Shown: in pieces, positions 1 to 8,688 of the stretch
Layout of the letters: every line of letters begins with the position of its first letter
Position numbering within the stretch: position 1 is the stretch's first letter
Assembly (NCBI GenBank): GCA_963793625.1
Contig: CAWCAT010000004.1
Location: 62,001 to 126,000, forward strand
Source of the DNA: G963668605 sp963793625
Lineage (GTDB): Bacteria > Acidobacteriota > Terriglobia > Bryobacterales > Bryobacteraceae
DNA length: 64,000 nucleotides
Direction: 5' to 3'
The notes under the pieces: generated by a model
Databases searched by the model: none
What the model saw: only the letters and a program-made list of their open reading frames with translations
What the model was told of the DNA's origin: nothing
Program-made: the position numbers and the translations under genes

Positions 1-602
1 GTAGTTGTCGCCTCGACATTGCCACGAACCGAATCAACCTTCACCGAGCCGTTCGATGTTCGCAGGATCAGCGGTCCGGTAGTGTCATAAACGTCAATCG
101 CGCCGTTTGAGGTTTTCGCGTCCAGATCCCCGCGATACTTGACAACGTGCACGGAGCCATTCGAAGTCGTGATTCTCCCACGTCCTTCAATATTGTCAAT
201 CCGCACGGCTCCATTCGAACTGGCGACTCGTTCCAATTCGGTTTTGACGGGCACACGGATCACGTAATGTGCTCCCAGATTACCCCTGTTGGTATCAGAG
301 GGCCGGATTGTTCGAATGCGGATAGAATCCGCTGCCGAGACCACATCTATTTTCAGAGCCTTCAACAAATCCTCGGTATTGGCATACTTGGTCCCGGTAA
401 TTTCGACCTGGTTCTGGTCCCAGCCGACAATCTCCACGGAACCGTTGAAGTTTTCGATCGAGAGGCGCCCGCCGGGCTGGAGTTTGTAACTGTACCGGAA
501 GTCTTCCTTGAAACGCTCGCCGGAAGCGAAGCCCTCCAGATCACAACTCATCGTGCCTAACGCGCCCAGAATCAGAAAAGGAAACAACAGCACTCGTCGC
601 AT
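1..602 (-). CDS. DUF4097-type repeat lipoprotein, partial at left edge
   Basis: This gene begins at an ATG at 600-602 and runs off the left edge, leaving about 200 codons. An AGGAG ribosome-binding site lies about 9 bases before the ATG. The N-terminus (MRRVLLFPFLILGALG) is a secretion signal followed by a possible, imperfect lipobox (GTMSC). The body holds repeated short beta-strand units of the form 'T/SSNGSV/AxV' (SSNGAVRID, TSNGSVHV, TSNGAIDV, TSNGSVKV), the hallmark of DUF4097 / adhesin-like beta-solenoid proteins. Function in this family is mostly unknown, though members are often found near anti-sigma factors. It is divergent from pyc with a gap of about 97 bases. I infer a secreted or outer-membrane-anchored solenoid protein. 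Confidence 0.75.
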   Translation of the reverse strand, partial: MRRVLLFPFLILGALGTMSCDLEGFASGERFKEDFRYSYKLQPGGRLSIENFNGSVEIVGWDQNQVEITGTKYANTEDLLKALKIDVVSAADSIRIRTIRPSDTNRGNLGAHYVIRVPVKTELERVASSNGAVRIDNIEGRGRITTSNGSVHVVKYRGDLDAKTSNGAIDVYDTTGPLILRTSNGSVKVDSVRGNVEATT

Positions 603-699
603 AGAATCGCACTCCTGTAGAGTTCATACGCGCAAGACGCTGTTTTGTTCCATGTTATTCTGGCAACAAAGCCCTTGAGGGGCCTCCACGCAGTTAATC

Positions 700-3600
700 A
701 TGAAAAAACTTTTGGCATTGAACCGCGGCGAGATCGCCATCCGTATCCTTCGGGCAGCAAATGAGTTGCGGCTACGGACGGTAGCAGTCTATTCGAGTGA
801 GGACCGGCTGGCGCTGCACCGCTTCAAAGCCGACGAAGCCTACCTGATCGGTGAAGGCAAAGGACCTGTTCAGGCCTACCTGGATTACGAGGGGATCGTA
901 GCGCTGGCGAAAGAGAAGCAGGTGGATGCAATTCACCCGGGCTATGGCTTTCTTTCAGAGAACCCGGAGTTGCCGCGAGCCTGCGCGAAAGCTGGAATCA
1001 CGTTTATCGGCCCGAACGCTGAGTTGCTGGAAATGCTTGGCGACAAGACCGCCGCGCGACACCTGGCACAGAAAGCCGGAATTCCGGTTGTACCCGGCAC
1101 GGAAGAGCCCGTAACGGATCTTACAAACATCGAAGAAATCGCGCGAAACATTGGCTATCCCGTCATCGTGAAAGCAGCCTTCGGTGGCGGTGGCCGCGGC
1201 ATGCGCATCGTCGAAACCCCCGAGGAACTGCTTCCGCGCCTGAGTGAAGCGAGGCAGGAAGCGGCGGCTGCTTTCGGCAACGACGCCGTCTTCCTGGAAC
1301 GCTACATCAAAAACGCGCGCCACATCGAAATCCAGATCCTCGCCGACAAGCATGGCGACATTCTGCACCTTCACGAACGCGATTGCAGCGTGCAGCGGCG
1401 TCACCAGAAGGTCGTCGAACTGGCTCCGGCTGTTGGGCTCGCCGATTCGATCCGCAAGGCCCTGGCGGATGCCGCAGTGGCACTGGCGCGTATCGCTGGT
1501 TACCGGAATGCCGGCACCGTCGAGTTCCTGGTCGACGCCGATTCAGGAGAGTGGTTCTTTATCGAGGTGAACCCGCGCGTTCAGGTGGAGCACACCGTCA
1601 CTGAAATGGTGACCGGCATCGACATTGTCCGCTGCCAGATCCAGATCGCACAGGGGCTCAAGCTGCACTCCGCGGAGATGAACCTGCCACAACAGAAGGA
1701 CGTGCCGCTGCATGGCTTCGCCGTGCAATGCCGGATTACGACCGAGGACCCGACCAACAACTTCATCCCGGATTACGGCAAGATTCAGACCTATCGCTCG
1801 CCGGCAGGGTTCGGTATCCGGCTCGATGGAGCGAGCGCCTACACAGGTTCCGTCATTACGCCGTACTATGATTCGCTGCTGGTGAAGATGACCTCGTGGG
1901 GCCGCGAGTTTCCGCATGCCTGCCAGCGCATGGATCGCGCATTACGTGAGTTCCGCATTCGCGGGGTCAAGACCAACATCCCGTTCCTCGAAAACGTCGT
2001 CAATCACCCCGATTTCCAGGCCGGGCGCACGACCACGAAATTCCTCGACGAGAATCCCGCACTGTTCAAGTTCACGCCGCGCAGGGATCGCGCGACTCGA
2101 TTGCTCGCGTACCTCAGCGATGTGATCGTGAACGGACAGCCTGAAGTAAACGGTAAGCCGCGTCCGGCAACGTTTGCTCCTGCACCTGTTCCGAAGACTC
2201 CAATGGCTGCGCCGCCACCCGGCACGCGCCAACTACTGAACGAAATCGGCCCCGAGAAATTTGCGGCATGGACGCGCGCTCAAACGCGCTTGCTGCTGAC
2301 CGACACCACATTCCGCGATGCGCACCAATCCCTGCTCGCGACACGAGCGCGTACGTACGACATGCTGGCTATTGCGCGCTATAAGGCACAACACCTGCAC
2401 AATCTGTACAGCATGGAAATGTGGGGCGGCGCGACTTTCGACGTCTCCATGCGATTCCTGCATGAAGATCCGTGGCAGCGTCTGGCAAAGCTGCGCGAAG
2501 CAATTCCCAACGTCTGTTTTCAGATGCTGCTGCGCGCTTCCAATGCGGTTGGCTACACGGCTTATCCCGACAACGCCGTCGAGGCTTTCATTTGTGAAGC
2601 GGCGCTGAACGGCATGGATATCTTCCGCATCTTCGATTCGCTCAACTGGCTACCCAACATGGAAGTGGCCATGAACGCGGTGCGCAAGACAGACCGTGTC
2701 TGTGAAGCCGCCATCTGCTACACCGGCGACATTCTCGATCCTGCTCGCGAAAAATATCCGTTGCAGTATTACGTGAAGCTCGCGAAAGAGCTCGAGAAAA
2801 TGGGCGCGCACGTTCTGGCGATAAAGGATATGGCCGGTCTGTGCAAGCCATACGCAGCTCACAAATTAGTCAAGACCTTACGCGAAGAAGTGGGCCTTCC
2901 GATCCATTTCCACACGCACGACACCAGCGGCATAAACGCCGCTTCACTGCTCAAAGCCGCGGATGCCGGGGTCGATGTGGTGGATGCGGCAATCGCTTCG
3001 ATGAGCGGCATGACAAGCCAGCCGAACTTGAATTCACTCGTGGCCGCGCTGGATCATACCGACCGCGAAACCGGACTTGATCTCAAGGCGCTGAATCGTG
3101 CCGCCGATTATTGGGAGACCGTGCGCTCTTGGTACCTGCCGTTTGATAGCGGCTTGCGTGCCGGTACGGCGGACGTTTATCGCCACGAAATGCCGGGCGG
3201 GCAGTTTACAAACCTCAAGGAACAAGCCGAGTCGATGGGCCTGGGTCCGCGCTGGAATGAAATCGCGCAGACATACCACGACGTCAACATGGCGTTCGGC
3301 GACATCGTAAAAGTCACGCCTTCCAGCAAGGTCGTCGGGGACATGGCGCTGTTCCTGGTGGGACACGGCATGACGATGCACGAGTTCTCCCGTCTGGGTC
3401 CGGACCACACGCTGACGCTGCCAAATTCCGTGATAGAGATGTTCGCCGGCGCGCTCGGGGAGCCGGATGGCGGCTGGCCGAAAGAACTTCAGGCCACCAT
3501 TCTAAAAGGCGCGAAACCTTTGGAAGGCCGCGCCAGCGCAAGCATGAAGCCCATCGATTTCGATGAGACGCGCACGATGCTCGAGAAGAAACTGGGCCAC

Positions 3601-4137
3601 AAAATCAGCAGCACGGACCTGATGAGCTACGTGATGTACCCGGATGTTTTTCTGAAGTTCTCGAAAATGAAGCAGCAGTACGGCGAGGTGGAAGTGCTGC
3701 CCACGCCGCAATTCTTTTACGGCATGCAGAAGGGCGAGGAGATCTCAGCCGAACTGGAACCGGGCAAGACGCTCATCATCAAGTTTCAGACAGTCGGCGA
3801 TCCGCACCCCGACGGCACGCGCACGGTTTACTTTGAACTGAACGGTCAGCCGCGAGAAGTCAACGTTCGCGATCAAAGCCTGAAAGCGCAGGTAGAACCC
3901 AAACCCAAAGCCGATCCAACGCAACCCGGTCAGGTGGGCTCGCCCATTCCCGGCGCCGTCACTAGCATTGCGGTGGAACTGAATCAACCGGTGGTAAAGG
4001 GCGATCGACTGCTGGTAATGGAAGCGATGAAAATGCAAACCACGATCTACGCTCCAGTATCAGGCAAGGTCACTAAACGCCTGGTGCAGGTTGGCGAGAA
4101 GGTCGAACCGAAGGATCTGTTACTAGTGATCGAGTGA
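700..4137 (+). CDS. pyc: Pyruvate carboxylase
   Basis: This enzyme carboxylates pyruvate to oxaloacetate using ATP, bicarbonate and biotin, feeding the TCA cycle and gluconeogenesis. At 1145 residues it is the full length of the single-chain enzyme. The order is biotin carboxylase with an ATP-grasp glycine loop (GGGGRGM near residue 165), then the carboxyltransferase domain opening with LLTDTTFRDAHQSLLATR near 530, the carboxyltransferase lysine in AIKDMAGL near 708, and a C-terminal biotinyl domain with the biotinylated lysine in EAMKMQT near 1111. A Pro/Ala-rich linker (about 490-510) separates the first two domains. The start has no strong ribosome-binding site, but the N-terminus matches the family. 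It ends 4 bases from the convergent methyltransferase gene. No frameshift is seen. Confidence 0.97.
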   Translation: MKKLLALNRGEIAIRILRAANELRLRTVAVYSSEDRLALHRFKADEAYLIGEGKGPVQAYLDYEGIVALAKEKQVDAIHPGYGFLSENPELPRACAKAGITFIGPNAELLEMLGDKTAARHLAQKAGIPVVPGTEEPVTDLTNIEEIARNIGYPVIVKAAFGGGGRGMRIVETPEELLPRLSEARQEAAAAFGNDAVFLERYIKNARHIEIQILADKHGDILHLHERDCSVQRRHQKVVELAPAVGLADSIRKALADAAVALARIAGYRNAGTVEFLVDADSGEWFFIEVNPRVQVEHTVTEMVTGIDIVRCQIQIAQGLKLHSAEMNLPQQKDVPLHGFAVQCRITTEDPTNNFIPDYGKIQTYRSPAGFGIRLDGASAYTGSVITPYYDSLLVKMTSWGREFPHACQRMDRALREFRIRGVKTNIPFLENVVNHPDFQAGRTTTKFLDENPALFKFTPRRDRATRLLAYLSDVIVNGQPEVNGKPRPATFAPAPVPKTPMAAPPPGTRQLLNEIGPEKFAAWTRAQTRLLLTDTTFRDAHQSLLATRARTYDMLAIARYKAQHLHNLYSMEMWGGATFDVSMRFLHEDPWQRLAKLREAIPNVCFQMLLRASNAVGYTAYPDNAVEAFICEAALNGMDIFRIFDSLNWLPNMEVAMNAVRKTDRVCEAAICYTGDILDPAREKYPLQYYVKLAKELEKMGAHVLAIKDMAGLCKPYAAHKLVKTLREEVGLPIHFHTHDTSGINAASLLKAADAGVDVVDAAIASMSGMTSQPNLNSLVAALDHTDRETGLDLKALNRAADYWETVRSWYLPFDSGLRAGTADVYRHEMPGGQFTNLKEQAESMGLGPRWNEIAQTYHDVNMAFGDIVKVTPSSKVVGDMALFLVGHGMTMHEFSRLGPDHTLTLPNSVIEMFAGALGEPDGGWPKELQATILKGAKPLEGRASASMKPIDFDETRTMLEKKLGHKISSTDLMSYVMYPDVFLKFSKMKQQYGEVEVLPTPQFFYGMQKGEEISAELEPGKTLIIKFQTVGDPHPDGTRTVYFELNGQPREVNVRDQSLKAQVEPKPKADPTQPGQVGSPIPGAVTSIAVELNQPVVKGDRLLVMEAMKMQTTIYAPVSGKVTKRLVQVGEKVEPKDLLLVIE

Positions 4138-4141
4138 TCAG

Positions 4142-5572
4142 CTAGTCTTTGGGCACAAGCCGGATCATGCTCAGCACGATGGAGCAGACACGCTTGTCGG
4201 GCAGCGCGCTCCAGGTCGGCGTAACTGTGAAATCGATCTTGTACTCGGAGCTGTCCGGCAGGTCTGTTTCCAGCACGAAGAGCCCGGAGCGCTCCAGCGT
4301 CCACTGTCCCAAACGCAACCCATTGGCGTGCATCTCGACACGCACGGGCTGGCCTTGTTCGAAGATGCGCTCGTGCGCGTGACCGCGAACACGCAGGCGT
4401 TGCGCTTGCGGACTCACACGAATCAGATGGGCCGAAGCGTGTTTGCCAATCCAGCGATACTTGTTTCCGAACACGCCTTCCAGGTCATACCAGCCTTCAA
4501 TCAGTCGCTTCTCATGACCCGGTAGCGAGAAGTCGATCACGTCTTCACGATTGCCCGGATACAATTCCTTGCGATCGTGCGACTGCAACAGGTTATACAC
4601 GCCGCCTTCGTTCGGAGCGTCATAGCTGCACTTGCTGCAGCGCAGCGTATCCGAAGCGTCCCGCGTGATGTCGGCGTGACAATCGGGACACCGCAGGTGG
4701 GTCTCGAAGTGATCCAGTGAAGTCTCAAGCTCTGGCGCTTCACCTTCTTTTTTACAGATGGCCGCAAGCGTACCACCCAGTAAACGGGCGGCGCGCCAAT
4801 CCGAATGGTTCGGATCACTCTTCCTTGCAAGGTTCTTTACAATGCGCTCGCCCCAGCCGCGCTCTGGGACAAAGACGTCATATTCATGTGAGACAAAGTG
4901 TTTGCGGATCAGGCTATGCCAGTCCGTCAGCTTCATCGTGTGGTTCTGACGGATTCCGAAGCTTTCTTCCTGATGGGCCCCGATCACATCCCGGACCAGG
5001 TAGCCGAGCAAACCCCAGTCGCTCAGTTTGCGTTCCCAGGGCTTCATGGTGTCGTGATACGGACAGCGGTAGAGCCGCAGGGAGAGCATCCGCTTAAGCG
5101 GCTCTTCAGCAAACAGAAAAATGCCGCCCGGCGCAAGCACACGCTTCACCTCCATGAACACGCTTTCCATGTTCATGAACTGGCTCAGCATCTGAAACGC
5201 CATCACCATGCGCATCGAGCCATCGCGAAATGGAAGGTTTACGGCATCGCCGGCAACACGCACCGGAGAACGCGACCAGTTCCAGCGTTCCAACAAGGTG
5301 ATCCCATAGCGCAGCGAGTCGGCCGATATATCGAGAGCGTAGCCATTGGCGCCGAATTCATTCGCCAACATGTAGCTGGTGTGGCCGGCGTTGGAACCGA
5401 TCTCGAGAAATGGCGACATCTGCCCAATAAAATCGAGGTGGTTTCGGATTACGCCAGCGCGGCGCAAATTCTCTTCGGCATACGTGGCGATCGCACGCTC
5501 CGGCTCGCCGAGCGAAGCGAAGTTGTGAAACTCGACCTCCGCACGTTTGACGGAAAAGGATTGGGCTTCCAT
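4142..5572 (-). CDS. SAM-dependent methyltransferase with zinc ribbon and C-terminal beta domain
   Basis: The 476-residue protein has three parts. Residues about 50-170 are a class I methyltransferase fold: motif I is FLEIGSNAGHTS, an acidic residue follows in YALDISADS, and the Methyltransf_11-type segment VLAPGGIFLFAEEP comes later. Near residues 290-320 is a Trm112-like zinc ribbon with two C-x2-C pairs (CPDC and CSKC). The last 100 or so residues form an apparent beta-sandwich (RVRGHAHERIFEQG, LGQWTLERSGLFVLE) like modules attached to sugar-related enzymes in acidobacteria. Substrate is unknown; a glycan, lipid or quinone-like acceptor is possible. It stands alone on the minus strand, convergent with pyc. 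The start follows the first plausible ATG and is not supported by a strong ribosome-binding site. Confidence 0.75.
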   Translation of the reverse strand: MEAQSFSVKRAEVEFHNFASLGEPERAIATYAEENLRRAGVIRNHLDFIGQMSPFLEIGSNAGHTSYMLANEFGANGYALDISADSLRYGITLLERWNWSRSPVRVAGDAVNLPFRDGSMRMVMAFQMLSQFMNMESVFMEVKRVLAPGGIFLFAEEPLKRMLSLRLYRCPYHDTMKPWERKLSDWGLLGYLVRDVIGAHQEESFGIRQNHTMKLTDWHSLIRKHFVSHEYDVFVPERGWGERIVKNLARKSDPNHSDWRAARLLGGTLAAICKKEGEAPELETSLDHFETHLRCPDCHADITRDASDTLRCSKCSYDAPNEGGVYNLLQSHDRKELYPGNREDVIDFSLPGHEKRLIEGWYDLEGVFGNKYRWIGKHASAHLIRVSPQAQRLRVRGHAHERIFEQGQPVRVEMHANGLRLGQWTLERSGLFVLETDLPDSSEYKIDFTVTPTWSALPDKRVCSIVLSMIRLVPKD

Positions 5573-5644
5573 TTAAGTATTCCGCCAATCGGGCGCGAAA
5601 ATCGACGTTATGAGTGCGAATCGGTTCATATAAAGAGCACAAAA

Positions 5645-6340
5645 CTACAACAGCATACTCAATTCTAGCGAACGCAGGTCCGAAAGCAGTAAATCAGGTT
5701 CGCAGGCGAGCAAATCACCAGGCGCGGAAAGTCCCGTCGCAACGGCTACTGACATGATATTGTTCGCCTTGGCCGCTAGTACATCGTTTTCGTGATCGCC
5801 AATCAAAGACACCCTGCTGGCAGCGGAAATCCAGTTATTTCGACGGGCGTAACGAATAGCCCAACGTGCCAAACCCGCACGATCGCGAGCTCGTTCGGCG
5901 AACGCACCGAAACGAAAATAGCGCTTCAGGCCAGCGCGTTCCATCTTTTTCCAACCGATACGCGTAAGATTCCCGGTCACCAGGGCGGCCGGGATGTCGT
6001 GGCTCTTCAGTTCCGAAAGAATCTCGCGCGCACCAGGACAAACCTTGCTGCGCAGGTCCGGGCAATTGCGCACGTAGTCCAATTGCGCTTCCCGCACCAG
6101 ATCAGGCATCATACGCCGGATTTCCAGCGGACCCGCGCCCACCGCCAGTAGCATCAGGCGCAGAATCTCGCGATCCAGCATGCCTTGCACTGCGATGTGG
6201 TCTGTCGTTGTTTCCACACCGGCAACGCGTCGAACGGCATTCACCAGCGCCTCGCGATGATGCGGGCCGGCCCTGCGAATGAGCGTGCCATCGATATCAA
6301 ACAATACGAGAGCCGGCGCGGAGGTCTGCGTCTTTGACAT
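5645..6340 (-). CDS. HAD-superfamily hydrolase, phosphoglycolate-phosphatase-like
   Basis: A 231-residue haloacid-dehalogenase phosphatase. Motif I is LFDIDGTLIRR with the nucleophile and acid/base aspartates, motif II is the Thr in AALVTGN, a lysine follows in GWKKMERAGL, and motif IV is LIGDHENDVLAAK. A helical cap lies between motifs I and II, as in the Gph/PGMB-like subgroup. The ATG start overlaps the stop codon of the upstream phzF-like gene (TGATG), so the two are probably translationally coupled. An in-frame TTG one codon upstream is a weaker alternative. The exact phosphorylated substrate cannot be read from sequence. Confidence 0.85.
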   Translation of the reverse strand: MSKTQTSAPALVLFDIDGTLIRRAGPHHREALVNAVRRVAGVETTTDHIAVQGMLDREILRLMLLAVGAGPLEIRRMMPDLVREAQLDYVRNCPDLRSKVCPGAREILSELKSHDIPAALVTGNLTRIGWKKMERAGLKRYFRFGAFAERARDRAGLARWAIRYARRNNWISAASRVSLIGDHENDVLAAKANNIMSVAVATGLSAPGDLLACEPDLLLSDLRSLELSMLL

Positions 6341-7119
6341 CAAATGTGAACTCGCCCCTGCAGGTAAAGCACGGCCCTGCCGGACATGCTGACACGGTCG
6401 CCCTTATCCGAGCACCACAACTCCCCGCCCCGTTTGGAAACCTGGAAAGCGTGCAAATCAGGCTTGCCCAGCCGCTTGGACCAGTACGGGACCAGTGTGC
6501 AATGTGCCGAGCCCGTCACGGGATCTTCCGGAACGCCCTGCGCTGGAGCAAAGAAGCGCGAGACGAAATCGGACTTTTCACCCGGCGCGGTGACGATCAC
6601 AGCAAAGCGATCCAGTTCGGCGAGGCGCTCCATATTGGGTTCGAGTGCCCGCACCTCGGCTTCAGTTTCGTAAACCACCATGTAATCGCGCGCAGCCAGA
6701 ACCTCTTTCGGGTTTCCGCCGAGGGCTTTGACGAGCGCGGGAGTTTCCCCGCAGGGTTGCGGTGGCCGCGACGGGAAATTCATGGTCAGGCGCTCACCTT
6801 TGCGCTCGACGCTGAGTTCACCGGCGCACGTATCGAACACAACGCTGTCGCGCGTGGGGTCAATATAATTCAGGAGAACGAAAGCCGACGCGAGCGTCGC
6901 ATGCCCGCACAAATCTATTTCCACCGTGGGTGTCATCCAGCGCAAGTCAAAGCGGCTGCCATTTCGCACAAAGAAAGCGGTTTCGGATAGATTGTTCTCG
7001 GCCGCAATCGCCTGTAACTGCTCGTCCGGCAACCACTTATCAAGCGGACAAATCGCCGCTGGATTACCGGCAAATACATGTCCGCTGAACGCATCCACAT
7101 GGTAGATAGGTATTTGCAT
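6340..7119 (-). CDS. PhzF-family isomerase/epimerase
   Basis: The 259-residue product belongs to the PhzF superfamily, which has a two-lobed diaminopimelate-epimerase-like fold. Typical family signatures are the N-terminal VDAFSGHVFAGNPAAICPL, the ENNLSETAFFV stretch containing the conserved catalytic Glu, LRWMTPTVEIDLCGHATLAS, and the C-terminal DPVTGSAHCTLVPYW. Length is within the family norm. Most chromosomal members are not phenazine enzymes, and no phenazine genes are near, so a general isomerase role is safer. It is the first gene of a two-gene unit with the HAD phosphatase, whose start overlaps its stop. A divergent GNAT gene begins 36 bases away. Confidence 0.88.
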   Translation of the reverse strand: MQIPIYHVDAFSGHVFAGNPAAICPLDKWLPDEQLQAIAAENNLSETAFFVRNGSRFDLRWMTPTVEIDLCGHATLASAFVLLNYIDPTRDSVVFDTCAGELSVERKGERLTMNFPSRPPQPCGETPALVKALGGNPKEVLAARDYMVVYETEAEVRALEPNMERLAELDRFAVIVTAPGEKSDFVSRFFAPAQGVPEDPVTGSAHCTLVPYWSKRLGKPDLHAFQVSKRGGELWCSDKGDRVSMSGRAVLYLQGRVHI

Positions 7120-7155
7120 GGAACTACCAGTTTATCAGCATGTTAGATTAACTCA

Positions 7156-7563
7156 ATGATCGAGTATCGGCAGGGAAACAGTCTTGACCTGGATCAAGTG
7201 ATTGAGCTCTATCGCGCTTCGACGCTTGGCGAGCGCCGCCCGATTGATGACCGCGATCGCATGGCAGCCATGCTGGCACACGCGAACCTCGTGATCAGCG
7301 CGTGGGACGGGGCACTACTGGTCGGCATCGCGCGCTCGTTTACCGACTTCGCCTATGTTACTTACCTCGCCGATCTTGCGGTGCGGGAATCCTACCAGCG
7401 CCAGGGGATCGGCAAAGAGTTGATGCGGCAAACGCGCGCCGCCTCTCCCGAAGCGTATCTTACGCTGCTGGCCGCGCCCAAAGCTATCGACTATTACCCG
7501 CGCGTCGGCTTCGAGCGCCACGAATCTGCATGGATCATCAAGCCAGGTTCCGACATCGAATAA
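7156..7563 (+). CDS. GNAT-family N-acetyltransferase
   Basis: A 135-residue acetyltransferase. The acetyl-CoA-binding motif A is visible as LAVRESYQRQGIGKELMRQ, preceded by a strand (FAYVTYLADLAV), and the C-terminus ends in the YYPRVGFERH segment that commonly closes small GNAT proteins. The substrate is not identifiable. It ends 2 bases before the peroxiredoxin gene, suggesting co-transcription. The ATG start at 7156 matches the family's N-terminal strand (IEYRQGNSLDLDQVIELYR). Confidence 0.87.
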   Translation: MIEYRQGNSLDLDQVIELYRASTLGERRPIDDRDRMAAMLAHANLVISAWDGALLVGIARSFTDFAYVTYLADLAVRESYQRQGIGKELMRQTRAASPEAYLTLLAAPKAIDYYPRVGFERHESAWIIKPGSDIE

Positions 7564-7565
7564 CA

Positions 7566-8012
7566 ATGCTGTCGTGGCTTTTCTCTGATCCCCTGCCCGT
7601 CGGTTCGCCGGCTCCCGATTTTACGCTTCCCGACCAGGACGGCAACCAAGTCACGCTATCCAGGTTGCGCGGCAAAAACGTCGTGCTGGTTTTTTATCCA
7701 GGTGACGACACCACCGTCTGCACGAAGCAACTGTGCGAATTTCGCGATCGCTGGGATCTGGCTGCTTCGCGCAACACTCTCGTGTTCGGAGTGAATCCGC
7801 AGAAGCCGGAGAGCCACAGCAAATTCCGCGACAAGTACAAGCTCCCGTTTCCGCTGCTTGTCGATCAGGGCCAACGCGTCGGCGAACTCTACAAAGCCAA
7901 CGGTTTGATCGTGAAACGAACCGTGTACCTGATCGACGGCAACGGTGTGATCCGTTTTGCGAAGCGTGGCAAGCCCGCCCCCGAAGAAGTACTCGGCTCC
8001 GTTCCCAAATAG
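7566..8012 (+). CDS. Peroxiredoxin, Bcp/AhpC-TSA type
   Basis: A 148-residue thiol peroxidase that reduces hydroperoxides. The thioredoxin fold starts at PVGSPAPDFTLPDQDG. The peroxidatic cysteine lies in PGDDTTVCTKQLCEFRD, and a second cysteine sits five residues later, the spacing seen in 2-Cys Bcp proteins. The open frame extends upstream into the GNAT gene, but ATG 7566, two bases after that gene's stop, gives the normal N-terminus. It is probably the second gene of a small operon with the acetyltransferase and perhaps thiE, which starts about 50 bases downstream. Confidence 0.9.
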   Translation: MLSWLFSDPLPVGSPAPDFTLPDQDGNQVTLSRLRGKNVVLVFYPGDDTTVCTKQLCEFRDRWDLAASRNTLVFGVNPQKPESHSKFRDKYKLPFPLLVDQGQRVGELYKANGLIVKRTVYLIDGNGVIRFAKRGKPAPEEVLGSVPK

Positions 8013-8064
8013 GATAATAGTGCCGCCGGGCGCGCTATCATAAACGGATGCTGTCTGACCGCTA

Positions 8065-8688
8065 ATGAGATTACCGCGCTACTATCCCATTCTCGACACA
8101 GCGTCGCTAGAGCGCAGAGGTGTCGCGCTCGAAGCCGCAGCCAACGCGCTGCTGGAAGGCGGGGCGCGCATTCTGCAACTCCGTCACAAGTCACATTTCT
8201 CGCGGGAACTATTTGAACGGGCAGAACGTGTCGCTGCGCTTTGCGTTCAGGCCGGTGCGATTCTGATTCTCGATGATCGCGCAGATCTCGCAACAATCCT
8301 GAACGCCGGAGTGCACCTGGGCCAGGACGATCTGCAACCCACCGAAGCGCGCCGTATTCTCGGCAACGAACGCATCATCGGCTTCTCCACACACAGCCCA
8401 CATCAGTTGCAACAAGCCCAGGAAGAGCCCGTGGACTACTTCGCACTCGGTCCAATTTTTCCTACGGGCTCGAAAGATAATCCCGATCCTGTCGTGGGTC
8501 TGGATGGATTGCGGGCAATCCGTCCGCTGGCCACTAAACCGCTGGTGGCGATCGGCGGCATCACGCGCGAGAATGCGCGGTCGGTGTTGGACGCCGGCGC
8601 TGACGCCGTAGCTGTAATCGGTGATGCACTCTGCGAGTTGAAAGGACTCCGAGCAAGAACTGAAGAATGGATAAGAGCAACGGATTAG
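8065..8688 (+). CDS. thiE: Thiamine-phosphate synthase
   Basis: ThiE joins hydroxymethylpyrimidine diphosphate and thiazole phosphate to form thiamine phosphate. The 207-residue TIM barrel shows the family landmarks: GARILQLRHK near residue 33 (phosphate and substrate lysine), LILDDRADLA, GVHLGQDDL, the DYFALGPIFPTGSKDN loop, and VAIGGITRENA. No other thiamine gene or recognisable THI-box riboswitch is adjacent. It overlaps the start of the downstream permease by 22 bases, so the two may be coupled, which raises the possibility that the permease is read with it. Confidence 0.93.
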   Translation: MRLPRYYPILDTASLERRGVALEAAANALLEGGARILQLRHKSHFSRELFERAERVAALCVQAGAILILDDRADLATILNAGVHLGQDDLQPTEARRILGNERIIGFSTHSPHQLQQAQEEPVDYFALGPIFPTGSKDNPDPVVGLDGLRAIRPLATKPLVAIGGITRENARSVLDAGADAVAVIGDALCELKGLRARTEEWIRATD

